From contig NZ_PXZT01000008.1 in the NCBI RefSeq assembly GCF_003008695.1, positions 1 to 64,000 on the forward strand: a stretch of 64,000 bases of DNA, in the 5' to 3' direction. Below the pieces are notes generated by a model, which worked only from the letters and a program-made list of their open reading frames with translations, did not search any database and was not told where the DNA came from. Below are positions 25,207 through 33,780 of the stretch, one piece after another. The stretch is from Trichococcus alkaliphilus. GTDB taxonomy: Bacteria > Bacillota > Bacilli > Lactobacillales > Aerococcaceae. The translations under genes were made by a program, and so were the position numbers. Each line of letters begins with the position of its first letter. Within the stretch, counting starts at the first letter, position 1.

Positions 25207-26211
25207 ATGTTTGAACTGGACCGTTTTTTAAGGGAAGAAACCAAAGTCGAAAAAGAGCAGCGGAAGTCCGGGTTCAATGTGACCGATCCGGATATCCTCG
25301 ACGAACTGATTTTGAGTGGGAGTAAGTTCCGCTTGAATGGCGATTTCCTTCTGAGTGAGGAAATGTTCTTCAAAAAAGGCGACGTCAATATCCGTAAGCA
25401 TAATCGCTATTCCGATATGCCCTTGCACCACCATCAGTTCTTGGAATTGAACTATATGTATTCCGGATCTTGCACCCAGGAAGTCAGCGGTGAAAAAATC
25501 GTCCTCAACGAAGGGGACATCATCATGCTGGATCGGGGCAGTTCGCACTCCTTCCAAGCGTTGGGAGAAAACGACATCCTCATCAATGTCCTGTTGAAAG
25601 TGGAGACGATCAATACAAAAATCCTTCAGCAACTCGTGCGTAAACGCGGTGTATTGACTGAGTTTCTGGTGTTGGCAAGCCAACGCACCCATGAAGAGGA
25701 TCAGTTTTTGGTCTTCCGGACGGGAGAAAATACAAAAGTCCAAACCTTCATGCATTACATCCTGGAGGAATACTACGGCGGAGCTGAACCGAAGATAGAA
25801 GTGATCCACCTCTATCTTCCGTTGCTGTTCATGGAACTGGCGCGCACGTTCGAAGAAGAGACAAAAGGGCAGCAACGCCACCAGAATCAGGTTGTAACGG
25901 AAGCACTGGCGATCATCGAAAAGGATTATCGCACGCTTTCTTTGGAAATGCTGGCGCAACAATTGGGATTCAACAAAAATTATCTGGGGAATCTAATCAA
26001 AAAAGAGACGGGGGACACTTTCAAGCAATTGCTGCAGCGCCAACGCATGCTGCACGCACATCATCTGCTGGTCTTTTCAAATTATTCGATGGAGGAAATA
26101 TCCGAGGAAATCGGCTACCTGGACACGAGCTATTTCTTCCGGTCCTTCAAAAAAACGCACGGCAAGACGCCGGGGCAGGTCCGCGAGGAAGCGTTGCACC
26201 GGGACCTGTAG
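25207..26211 (+). CDS. AraC-family transcriptional regulator (AraC-3)
   Basis: This 334-residue third paralogue has a charged N-terminus (MFELDRFLREETKVEKEQRK, similar to AraC-1), a cupin domain with MPLHHHQFLELNY and a C-terminal AraC helix-turn-helix (FNKNYLGNLIKKETGDTF). The ATG at 25207 has GAGAGGAG upstream; a longer frame from 25096 runs through the upstream terminator and is rejected. The operator CCTGTAGTTTG of the next promoter overlaps its stop codon. It is therefore placed to control the symporter and GH78-2, and possibly the other rhamnoside operons. Confidence 0.9.
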   Translation: MFELDRFLREETKVEKEQRKSGFNVTDPDILDELILSGSKFRLNGDFLLSEEMFFKKGDVNIRKHNRYSDMPLHHHQFLELNYMYSGSCTQEVSGEKIVLNEGDIIMLDRGSSHSFQALGENDILINVLLKVETINTKILQQLVRKRGVLTEFLVLASQRTHEEDQFLVFRTGENTKVQTFMHYILEEYYGGAEPKIEVIHLYLPLLFMELARTFEEETKGQQRHQNQVVTEALAIIEKDYRTLSLEMLAQQLGFNKNYLGNLIKKETGDTFKQLLQRQRMLHAHHLLVFSNYSMEEISEEIGYLDTSYFFRSFKKTHGKTPGQVREEALHRDL

Positions 26212-26281
26212 TTTGACCACTTTGTTCTGTTCATGCGACATTGTAAGCCTTTGCAGAAAGCGGTTTAATAAGAGTGTAAAC
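26205..26281 (+). promoter_or_regulatory. Symporter-GH78-2 promoter with shared AraC-type operator (P2)
   Basis: CCTGTAGTTTG begins at 26205 inside the end of AraC-3 and CATTGT at 26239 (34 bp). The -35 is TTGTAA (26241-26246), the spacer 17 bp, -10 TTTAAT (26264-26269), then five bases and TGTAAAC (26275-26281). It shares GACATTGTA and GTTTAATA with the rhaB promoter. Confidence 0.78.
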
Positions 26282-26307
26282 AAAGCAGAACAAAGGAGAG
26301 AATAATT

Positions 26308-27684
26308 ATGGCAACTGAAACAAGAATTTTGGACCAAGCAGATGAAAATAAGCTGCCGCTGAGCGAGAAGCTGACGTTCGGTTTTGGGAATCTGGCGGCC
26401 AATCTGATGCTTACGACGGCCAGTTCCTTCATCACTTATTACTATACCGATGTGGTCGGCCTGAGCGCAGTCATCGTCGGGAACATCCTCTTGTGGGCGC
26501 GAATTTTTGATGGCGCTTCTGATTTGGCGATGGGTGCGATCGTCGACAAGACGCGTTCGAAACACGGAAAAGCCAGGCCTTGGATTTTATGGATGGCGAT
26601 CCCTTATGCGTTTGCAATGATACTCTTATTCACTTCTCCGGATTTCCTGGGATCGACTGGTAAAGCCATCTATGCTTTTGTTACTTATGTGATTGCTTTG
26701 GCCGGTGTCTACACGGCGACGATGGTTCCCTATAACGCAATGATCGGTACTACGACCTCGAACCCTGTCGATCGCGGCAACCTATCGACATCCCGGACCC
26801 TGGCTGGATTTGTGGGGGCGATGGGAGTGACTGCAGTAGTTCTTCCGGTCGTCAACTTCTTTGGTGGTGATAAGCAGGCTTGGACGTGGATGGCAGCTGT
26901 TTTCGGTGTGATCTCGACAGTGCTGTTGCTGATCCTGTTCAAAAATTCGAAGGAACGCGTCATCGAGTCTACTGTAGCTTTCGAAAAGGTGCCGTTGAAA
27001 ACAAACATCCAGGCGTTGTTGCAGAATAAATACTGGATAATCATGATCTTGTATATGCTGATCAGTTTCATCAGTTCCGGTTTGCAAGGCATCAACATTT
27101 TCTATGCCCAATGGATTTTGGGGGATCCTGCGAAGGTGGCGGTGATCGGAATTCTGTCCTTCATGCCGATTGCGATAGGGGCAGTATTCATGCCGATACT
27201 GCTGAGCAAATTCAGCAAAAAGACGATCACTTTGGCCGGAGGCATCGTGATGATGGTTGGCTTACTGATCATCGCGGCGTTCCCGGAAAACTTTACGATG
27301 ATCATGGTTGGTTTGATTATCCGCGGACTCGGCATCGCGCCGGGAGCTGTTGCAGGCTTCGCCATGCTGGGTGACGTTGCCGATTACGGCGAATGGAAAA
27401 CGGGCATCCGCAGTGAAGGCTTGATTTTCTCGGCAGGAACGTTTGCCGAAAAAGTCGGCTCCGGAGTGGGCGGTCTGATTCTGGGTGTCGTTCTGGGACT
27501 TGGCGGCTATGTGTCACAAGGGGCAATGCAATCCGCGGAAGCTTTATTCGCAATCAAGGCGATCTTCGCATACATACCGATCGCGTTCACAGCAATCTGC
27601 ATTTTGTTGATCCTGTTCTATGACTTGGACAAAAAACTTCCTGAAATTGCGGAAGACTTGAAAGCGAAACGAGTGAACGGATAA
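26308..27684 (+). CDS. GPH-family sugar:cation symporter
   Basis: This 458-residue transporter of the glycoside-pentoside-hexuronide family has 12 predicted membrane segments. Family signs are LSEKLTFGFGNLAANLML at the N-terminus, FDGASDLAMGAIVDKTRSKHGKARPWILW (given here as landmark, about residues 68-96) and a DVADYGEWKTG motif after TM10. By context it should import rhamnose or a rhamnosyl glycoside with H+ or Na+. It lacks the PTS EIIA-like domain that some GPH members carry. AAAGGAG precedes the ATG. GH78-2 follows 55 bases later, past a hairpin. Confidence 0.92.
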   Translation: MATETRILDQADENKLPLSEKLTFGFGNLAANLMLTTASSFITYYYTDVVGLSAVIVGNILLWARIFDGASDLAMGAIVDKTRSKHGKARPWILWMAIPYAFAMILLFTSPDFLGSTGKAIYAFVTYVIALAGVYTATMVPYNAMIGTTTSNPVDRGNLSTSRTLAGFVGAMGVTAVVLPVVNFFGGDKQAWTWMAAVFGVISTVLLLILFKNSKERVIESTVAFEKVPLKTNIQALLQNKYWIIMILYMLISFISSGLQGINIFYAQWILGDPAKVAVIGILSFMPIAIGAVFMPILLSKFSKKTITLAGGIVMMVGLLIIAAFPENFTMIMVGLIIRGLGIAPGAVAGFAMLGDVADYGEWKTGIRSEGLIFSAGTFAEKVGSGVGGLILGVVLGLGGYVSQGAMQSAEALFAIKAIFAYIPIAFTAICILLILFYDLDKKLPEIAEDLKAKRVNG

Positions 27685-27689
27685 TGTTA

Positions 27690-27721
27690 CAGGCTGCCGT
27701 ATCATAGGCAGCCTATTTTTT
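27690..27721 (+). terminator. Intra-operon terminator between symporter and GH78-2
   Basis: AGGCTGCC and GGCAGCCT arms are followed by ATTTTTTT. No new promoter is evident before GH78-2, so this probably lowers rather than stops expression of the glycosidase. Confidence 0.85.
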
Positions 27722-27739
27722 AAGACAGGAGCACACACA

Positions 27740-30604
27740 ATGAATATATATAATCTGAAAACCAATCACATCCTGAATCCCATCGGCTTTTTGATGGACA
27801 CAGTGACATTATCGTGGATAATTGACGCACCGTTTGAGGAAGAACTGCAGGGGACCCGTGTCCTCATCGCGCTGGATGAGAACTTTGAAGAAGTCATCCA
27901 CGACAGCGGGATGCATAGCGATTTGGATCCGCTGTGCTATCAACCGAAAATCAATCTTCTGCCGCGCACACGCTACTTCTGGAAAGTGACCGTGAAGAAC
28001 GCTGGCGGAGCTGAACATTCTTCTGCAGTCCAGTTCTTCGAGACGGCGAAGGAAGAGGAACAATGGACCGGGAAATGGATCGAACCTGCCCGTCAGTTGG
28101 AACGGATGCCGCTTGTGCGGAAACAGTTCACTTTGTCTTCAAAACCGATCCGCAAGGCGCGCGTTTATGCGACAGGATTGGGCATTTATGAACTGTACCT
28201 GAACGGAGAAAAAATCGGCGACGAATATTTGGCTCCCGGTTTCCATTCCTATGATTTTTGGCAGCAATACCAGACGTACAATGTGACTGCTGCCCTTAAA
28301 GCGGACGGCAACGCCATCGGCTTCATGCTGGGGGACGGATGGTACAAAGGCCGCTTCGGTTTCGACGGCGGATACGAAGACTTGTACGGGGACCAGTTCC
28401 GTCTGATTGCGGAATGCATCGTCACCTATGAGGATGGAACGGAAGAAATCATCGCCAGCGATGATTCGTGGGAAGTCGCGGAGGGACCACTTGTCTCCAG
28501 CAGCATCTACGACGGGGAATTCTATGACGCGAACCTTGAAATCGATGGATGGAATGAATACAGTGAAGCAGAAGCAGACGCCCGTTGGGAAGCGATGCAA
28601 CTGAGCGACGCAAACAGGGAAAAACTTCAAGCGCGATTGAGTGTTCCTGTCAAAATCGTGGATGCCTTCGTTCCGGAATTGATCCTGACGCCGGCAGGGG
28701 AACAGGTACTGGACTTCAAACAGAACATGACCGGATGGGTCACCTTCACCTCGGATGTGCCAAAAGGAACAATCATCACCTATGAAGTCGGCGAAGTGCT
28801 GCAGGAAGACAACTTCTACCGCGATAATCTGCGCACGGCGGAAGCGAAATTCACCTACATCAGCAACGGAAAGACTGCAGAAGTGCGTCCGTACTTCACT
28901 TTCTACGGCTTCCGCTACGCCAAAATAACCGGTGTTGATCTTTTGAACCAGGATTTCGGCTTCAAGGGGTATGTATTGCAGAGCGAACTGGAAGAGACGA
29001 GCGGCATGATCACAGCCAATCCGGATGTGAACCAATTGCTGAAGAATGCGCTTTGGGGGCAAAAAGGCAATTTCCTGGATGTGCCGACGGATTGCCCGCA
29101 ACGGGATGAGCGCATGGGCTGGACAGGCGATGCGCAGATTTTTGCCCGCACAGCCAGCTATAATATGCATACACCGGCTTTCTACAAAAAATTCATGCAC
29201 GATCTGCGTCTAGAGCAAAAAGCGCTCAATGGATCCGTTCCATTTGTGGTTCCGCAGATCAAACCGAAAGATGATGCCGGTTTTGTGACCGGTGCCGGAG
29301 CCGCGGCCTGGTCGGATGCGGCGACGGTCATTCCATGGGTACTCTATGAGCAGTACGGGGATCGTTCCTTGCTGAAGGAACAATATCAAACCATGAAGGA
29401 TTGGGTGGACTATATCGTTCGCGAAGATATGAAATCCGGAGGCAAACGCCTTTGGACGACCGGCTTCCAGTTCGGCGACTGGTTGGCGTTGGACGGGGAC
29501 AATCCGCACTCGCCGATGGGGGGCACTGATACGTCGCTGGTTGCATCCGTGTACTACTATCATTCGGTTTCCTTGCTGGCGCGGGCCGCTGAGGTTTTGG
29601 GAAATGCGCATGATGCGTTGGCGTACACCAAATTGGCTGGGGAAGTGAAAAAAGCCATCCAAAACGAATACTTGACCACCACGGGACGCTTGGCGGTAAC
29701 GACCCAGACTGCCTACATCCTGTTCCACTACTTCGATCTCTGCCCGGAGACGTTCAAAGAGCGGATGACGAAAGACTTCTATGATAAAGTCATATCCAGC
29801 GGTGTACACCTGCAGACCGGGTTCGTCGGGACGCCGTATTTTGCGGAAGCTTTGAGCAAGAACGGGATGAACGAATTGGCGTATGGTTTGTTGCTGAATG
29901 AGGACTATCCGAGCTGGTTGTTCGCGGTTAAAATGGGTGCGACCACCATCTGGGAACGCTGGAACTCGATTCTACCGGACGGGAAAATCTCCGGAACGGA
30001 TATGAACTCATTGAACCACTATGCTTATGGATCGATTGTGGAGTGGTTGTACCGTTGCGTCCTGGGCATCCAGGCAGACAGCGAGCAGCCAGGATACAAA
30101 CATTTCTTCCTGACGCCGCAACCAAGTGCGCAGTTGGGCAAAGCGGAAGGCTATTACCACTCCGTTTCCGGCCGTATCGAAAGCGCGTGGGAACTATTGG
30201 CGGACGGACAATTGGATTTCGTATTCCGCGTGCCTTTCGGGACGACCGCAACCATCACCCTGCCGGATCTGTCGCTTGCAGAAGCGCAGAAAACGAAGTG
30301 GCTCGAAGCTGCGATCGCTGCTGAGGATGGGGTAACAGTAACTGTCATAGCAGGTGAATACCGCGTCACGTACATGCCGACCCGGAACTATCGCCCTGAA
30401 GTCACAACCGAGTTGTCTTTCCGCGAGTTGCTGGAGTACACACCGGCCCGAAAAGTGATCTTCGAACAGTTGCCGATGATGCGCAACAACGATATCGCCT
30501 TGCAGTATCTGGATGTGCCGTTGGAGACATTTAAGGAGTTGCCGATCCTTTCCAATTTTGTCAGCGAACAAGCGTTGGAACGGATGAATGCGTCTTTTGC
30601 CTGA
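27740..30604 (+). CDS. GH78 alpha-L-rhamnosidase (GH78-2)
   Basis: This 954-residue enzyme is a paralogue of GH78-1 with the same domain order: N-terminal beta domains (about 1-350), an (alpha/alpha)6 barrel (about 405-770) and a C-terminal beta domain. The motif QRDERMGWTGD places the general acid at Glu457. The general base is Glu739 in TTIWERW. No signal peptide is present, so substrates must be imported, presumably by the symporter encoded just upstream. It differs from GH78-1 in having the usual Asp before the acid Glu and an insert near residue 520. Aglycone or linkage preference cannot be told from sequence. Confidence 0.94.
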   Translation: MNIYNLKTNHILNPIGFLMDTVTLSWIIDAPFEEELQGTRVLIALDENFEEVIHDSGMHSDLDPLCYQPKINLLPRTRYFWKVTVKNAGGAEHSSAVQFFETAKEEEQWTGKWIEPARQLERMPLVRKQFTLSSKPIRKARVYATGLGIYELYLNGEKIGDEYLAPGFHSYDFWQQYQTYNVTAALKADGNAIGFMLGDGWYKGRFGFDGGYEDLYGDQFRLIAECIVTYEDGTEEIIASDDSWEVAEGPLVSSSIYDGEFYDANLEIDGWNEYSEAEADARWEAMQLSDANREKLQARLSVPVKIVDAFVPELILTPAGEQVLDFKQNMTGWVTFTSDVPKGTIITYEVGEVLQEDNFYRDNLRTAEAKFTYISNGKTAEVRPYFTFYGFRYAKITGVDLLNQDFGFKGYVLQSELEETSGMITANPDVNQLLKNALWGQKGNFLDVPTDCPQRDERMGWTGDAQIFARTASYNMHTPAFYKKFMHDLRLEQKALNGSVPFVVPQIKPKDDAGFVTGAGAAAWSDAATVIPWVLYEQYGDRSLLKEQYQTMKDWVDYIVREDMKSGGKRLWTTGFQFGDWLALDGDNPHSPMGGTDTSLVASVYYYHSVSLLARAAEVLGNAHDALAYTKLAGEVKKAIQNEYLTTTGRLAVTTQTAYILFHYFDLCPETFKERMTKDFYDKVISSGVHLQTGFVGTPYFAEALSKNGMNELAYGLLLNEDYPSWLFAVKMGATTIWERWNSILPDGKISGTDMNSLNHYAYGSIVEWLYRCVLGIQADSEQPGYKHFFLTPQPSAQLGKAEGYYHSVSGRIESAWELLADGQLDFVFRVPFGTTATITLPDLSLAEAQKTKWLEAAIAAEDGVTVTVIAGEYRVTYMPTRNYRPEVTTELSFRELLEYTPARKVIFEQLPMMRNNDIALQYLDVPLETFKELPILSNFVSEQALERMNASFA

Positions 30605-30671
30605 ATGCTCGGATAGTTTGGAAGCACAAAATTTTTACTGATTATAGATGATTTGCAGGGTGTTTAATTGA

Positions 30672-30711
30672 AAAGAAGAGGCCATCTGATTAAACCGAGG
30701 TGGCCTCTTTT
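30672..30711 (+). terminator. Terminator of the symporter-GH78-2 operon
   Basis: AAGAGGCCA and TGGCCTCTT arms are flanked by A and T tracts. The rest of the 319-base gap 30605-30923 holds only the promoter at 30813 and no gene I can support. Confidence 0.85.
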
Positions 30712-30812
30712 GTCGCGTACATAAGCGTGAGTAAATCTGACATGAACATTCAATCGAAGACAAAGGTGATTAACATGTGTGAGGTTTCCTTACTCAAAAG
30801 GATAGGAGAAGT

Positions 30813-30841
30813 TTGAATTTCTGGAAAAACTGCTCTAATAT
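30813..30841 (+). promoter_or_regulatory. Sigma-A promoter of the hydroxyacid dehydrogenase gene
   Basis: -35 TTGAAT, a 17-bp spacer and -10 TAATAT lie 83 bases before the start codon. A stem TAGAAGTTTTCAC..AAG in the leader is weak. Confidence 0.55.
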
Positions 30842-30923
30842 TCATTTATAGCAAATTTAATGTTAGAAGTTTTCACAAAAAGTTATTCAAGTGTGGAACT
30901 TTATCAATAAAGGAGGAAAACAA

Positions 30924-31928
30924 ATGAAGGCAGTCATACTTCAAAACTGGCGTCCGGATTCTTCGAATTATAATTTCCAAAATCTTTTGAATGCGTGGGA
31001 AGGGATAACCGATATACCGGAGATAACCAGCTATCGGGTCGAAATCGTCCATGATTCTTCCTTCGAGTCGTATGACCAGGCCATCGGCGATGCCGAAATC
31101 GTCATCGGCTTTTTCATCACCGAAGAGAATTTCAATGAGGAATTATTCGTCCGCCATCCAAATATCCGCTACTTGGCTACGTTGTCCCACGGCTATGCCG
31201 AGATGGATAAGGCTTTGACGCAGAAGTATGGTGTGACCGTGACGAATACCATCTATGGTGCGGAAGCGATAGCCGAATTCACGTTAGGGCTATTGTTCGA
31301 TATCTGCAAAAATGTTCAAACGAACAGCGACATCGTTAAAAATACAGATTGGACGGATCCGCAGCCCGGCAGTTGGTTCATTCCCGCCACAAGGCAACTG
31401 GAAATCAGCGGCAAAACGATCGGCATTATCGGATTGGGGAACATCGGCTTCCAGTTGGCCCGCAAGTCCGATGCTTTGGGGATGCATGTCCTCGGCTACA
31501 GCCGCACTTATAAAGAAGGTCTGGCGTATCAGTTCATTGAGCAAGTTTCCCTGGAACAGTTGTTGGAGGAGTCGGACATCATATCGATCAACACGCCTTT
31601 GACAAGCCAAACCTATCATTTGATCGATTCTGCGGCTATCGATCAGATGAAGCATGGTGTGATCCTTTTGAACACGGCCCGCGGAGAGATCATCGACGAG
31701 TTGGCGTTGACCGAAGCGTTGAAATCAGGAAAAATCTATGCGGCCGGCTTGGATGTCCTCTCGGAAGAACCGCCCACAAAAAATATCGAACTGTTCCAGT
31801 TGGATAACGTCAAGATCACCCAACATATCGCATGGGGTTCGCAGGAAACCAACTTGCGTGCCATCGAGATTGCCTTGGAAAATCTGGTCAACTACCTTGA
31901 GGATCAACCGACGAGCGTCATCAGCTGA
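30924..31928 (+). CDS. D-2-hydroxyacid dehydrogenase (NAD-binding)
   Basis: This 334-residue member of the D-isomer 2-hydroxyacid dehydrogenase family has the NAD-binding GLGNIGFQLARK (about residues 165-176) and the usual catalytic trio region: Arg in LLNTARGEIIDE, Glu in LSEEPP, and His in ITQHIAWG. Substrates could be a 2-ketoacid, hydroxypyruvate or glyoxylate. The start at 30924 has AAGGAGG, so the longer frame from 30891 is rejected. It stands alone between two terminators, next to the amidohydrolase gene, and its role is unknown. Confidence 0.88.
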   Translation: MKAVILQNWRPDSSNYNFQNLLNAWEGITDIPEITSYRVEIVHDSSFESYDQAIGDAEIVIGFFITEENFNEELFVRHPNIRYLATLSHGYAEMDKALTQKYGVTVTNTIYGAEAIAEFTLGLLFDICKNVQTNSDIVKNTDWTDPQPGSWFIPATRQLEISGKTIGIIGLGNIGFQLARKSDALGMHVLGYSRTYKEGLAYQFIEQVSLEQLLEESDIISINTPLTSQTYHLIDSAAIDQMKHGVILLNTARGEIIDELALTEALKSGKIYAAGLDVLSEEPPTKNIELFQLDNVKITQHIAWGSQETNLRAIEIALENLVNYLEDQPTSVIS

Positions 31929-31946
31929 ATCGGTAAAATTTTGGAA

Positions 31947-31984
31947 AAAGTTCTTTCCGGCAGGATTTGGAAAGAACTTTTTTT
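31947..31984 (+). terminator. Terminator of the hydroxyacid dehydrogenase gene
   Basis: AAAGTTCTTTCC and GGAAAGAACTTT arms are followed by TTTT. Confidence 0.9.
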
Positions 31985-32007
31985 GCAATTCAAAGCTATC
32001 TTGTGAT

Positions 32008-32036
32008 TTGATTCTGGTTAAAGAATTGGATACTAT
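32008..32036 (+). promoter_or_regulatory. Promoter of the amidohydrolase gene
   Basis: TTGATT, a 17-bp spacer and TACTAT lie about 60 bases upstream of the start codon. Confidence 0.6.
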
Positions 32037-32097
32037 TAAGTTGGGGACGCACTGACTAAATGCTAGCGCCGACCAAAAGAGGAGGCTAAAAAAATAT

Positions 32098-32853
32098 ATG
32101 GATATATTTGATGCGCATTTTCATATTATCGATCCTAGATTCCCATTATTTGCAAATGAAGGCTTTTTGCCGGATCCTTATCGTTTTTCTGATTATGAAG
32201 CCAGCCTGACTTCGTTAGACATCAACTGCGTAGGCGGCGCCATTGTTTCCGGATCTTTCCAAGGCTATGATCAAAGCTATCTGATTGAGACACTGAAGAA
32301 TATCCCAGACAGCTTTGTAGGCGTTGCACAAGTCCCAGCAGTCATTTCTGACATGGAACTGGATTATCTAAATGAACAAAGAGTGCGTGCTGTTCGCTTT
32401 AATCTCTTTAGAGGAATGGCGGGTCAAAACTTCGATGAAATGTTGGTGCTTTCGAAGCGGGTTTTCGAGAACTTTGGCTGGCATACAGAAATTTATATGG
32501 ATGCCAGAAATATTGAAGACCTTTACCCATTCCTAAGCAGAATTCCCAAGCTCGTAATCGATCATCTAGGAATGAACCAGGTTGAAAGCGATAAAATTCG
32601 ATTACTGGTCGAGACCGGGACAATTTTTAAGGCAACCGGCTTTGGCAGAATCAATATGGACCCTATTCCTGTCATGAAAGAAATGCTTGCAATCAATCCG
32701 GGAAGTGTCATCTTTGGGACCGACCTTCCAGGAACGCGGGCAAGAAGGCCTATTTTGCGTTCGGATATTGAGTTGATTGAATCCAATTTTACAGAAAAAG
32801 AGAGCCAGCTGATTTTTAAGGAAACTGCTGAAAAACTTTACCTTCATCACTGA
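32098..32853 (+). CDS. Amidohydrolase-2 family TIM-barrel metal-dependent hydrolase
   Basis: This 251-residue protein has the N-terminal metal motif DAHFHIID (residues 5-12), a later His in VIDHLG and an Asp in FGTDLPG. These match the COG3618-type lactonase and dicarboxylate hydrolase group, which includes fucono- and rhamnono-lactonases. A lactonase role is possible but not shown, since no sugar dehydrogenase of that pathway is adjacent. GAGGAGG precedes the ATG. Codon use is somewhat more AT-rich than in neighbouring genes. Confidence 0.8.
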   Translation: MDIFDAHFHIIDPRFPLFANEGFLPDPYRFSDYEASLTSLDINCVGGAIVSGSFQGYDQSYLIETLKNIPDSFVGVAQVPAVISDMELDYLNEQRVRAVRFNLFRGMAGQNFDEMLVLSKRVFENFGWHTEIYMDARNIEDLYPFLSRIPKLVIDHLGMNQVESDKIRLLVETGTIFKATGFGRINMDPIPVMKEMLAINPGSVIFGTDLPGTRARRPILRSDIELIESNFTEKESQLIFKETAEKLYLHH

Positions 32854-32956
32854 ATGTCAAAACATAACAAAAGCCTTGTGCTGATATAATGGAACTGTAG
32901 AGAAATTCGTTGCTGACGCGCTGGAATGCTTTTTCTGAACGGATGGGGGATGCGAT

Positions 32957-33697
32957 ATGCAAGTCGATTGGGCCACAATGAGCGGCAACTATGCGAATTT
33001 TGCCGGGATACTTGCCGGGTTTGTGTTCAGCGGCATTTTCTTGCTTCTTGAGGACGAGAAAAGGGACGCATCCGAGGTCATCAGCATCCTTTTTGTCGGA
33101 TTTTTTGGGCTGGTGCTCACAGCCTTTTTGTTTTCGAACATCAGCGGGATGGAAGCGGAGGCGCTTGATCAAGACCGAATACGGATGGTGAGCTTTCATA
33201 TGGTGATAGCCAGCATCATCTTCTCGATCGCGATCATGCAAATGTTCCTGAGCCTTGTTTTCATATTCATCCTTTATCAACTGCCGGAGCAGGTCATCAG
33301 TCTGGGGAAAACGATCTATTACGGCTCTTCCCTTATCGCAACGATGTTTGTGATAAGAACGATTCCGGCTCTGTATACTGACGAGACTATCTTGTCAACG
33401 CTACCCCGAAATTTGTATCTTGCGGTAGCTATTACAGCGGTATTTTCGTTTATCCTCAGCAGACTTTTCAGGAGGAAACTGGATGCCCTGTTCGAACGCT
33501 ACTTCATCATGATCATAACCGCCACCTTCCTGTTCATGCTGCTGCTCGTTGTCCTTTACAACACACAGCTCCACCTGAAGGATATTCCCGTTATCGTTGA
33601 CCAGATTATCATGGGGATGTTCACAATCAACATGATGATCAACAACTTCAGTATCAACCATGAATACCGGATGATGCAGTTTCAAGGTGAAAAATGA
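32957..33697 (+). CDS. Uncharacterised multi-pass membrane protein
   Basis: This 246-residue protein was not recognised. Hydrophobic segments at about 13-32, 43-63, 80-110, 118-135, 150-168, 184-205 and 210-228 suggest seven membrane spans with short loops. No catalytic or binding motif is evident. A GGGGG-containing ribosome-binding site precedes the ATG. It lies between the amidohydrolase and the ula regulator and probably forms its own unit. No terminator was found just after it. Confidence 0.7.
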   Translation: MQVDWATMSGNYANFAGILAGFVFSGIFLLLEDEKRDASEVISILFVGFFGLVLTAFLFSNISGMEAEALDQDRIRMVSFHMVIASIIFSIAIMQMFLSLVFIFILYQLPEQVISLGKTIYYGSSLIATMFVIRTIPALYTDETILSTLPRNLYLAVAITAVFSFILSRLFRRKLDALFERYFIMIITATFLFMLLLVVLYNTQLHLKDIPVIVDQIIMGMFTINMMINNFSINHEYRMMQFQGEK

Positions 33698-33780
33698 GCG
33701 TTTTATGTCCGTTTGGTGATTTTTATTTTGATTTTCCGATTGTTTCGAGTACAATGTAAGAAAAGGATTGGGGTGAAAGT

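Noticed and set aside
27690-27721. Riboswitch-type attenuator before GH78-2
   Set aside because: Only a simple terminator hairpin is visible, with no alternative structure and too little sequence for an aptamer.
28139-29200. Minus-strand reading frame of 353 codons within GH78-2
   Set aside because: Antisense shadow of a well-supported glycosidase with no recognisable domain.
30775-30816. Small frame starting at ATG near 30775 (13 codons)
   Set aside because: Too short, no ribosome-binding site, and it lies upstream of the promoter at 30813.
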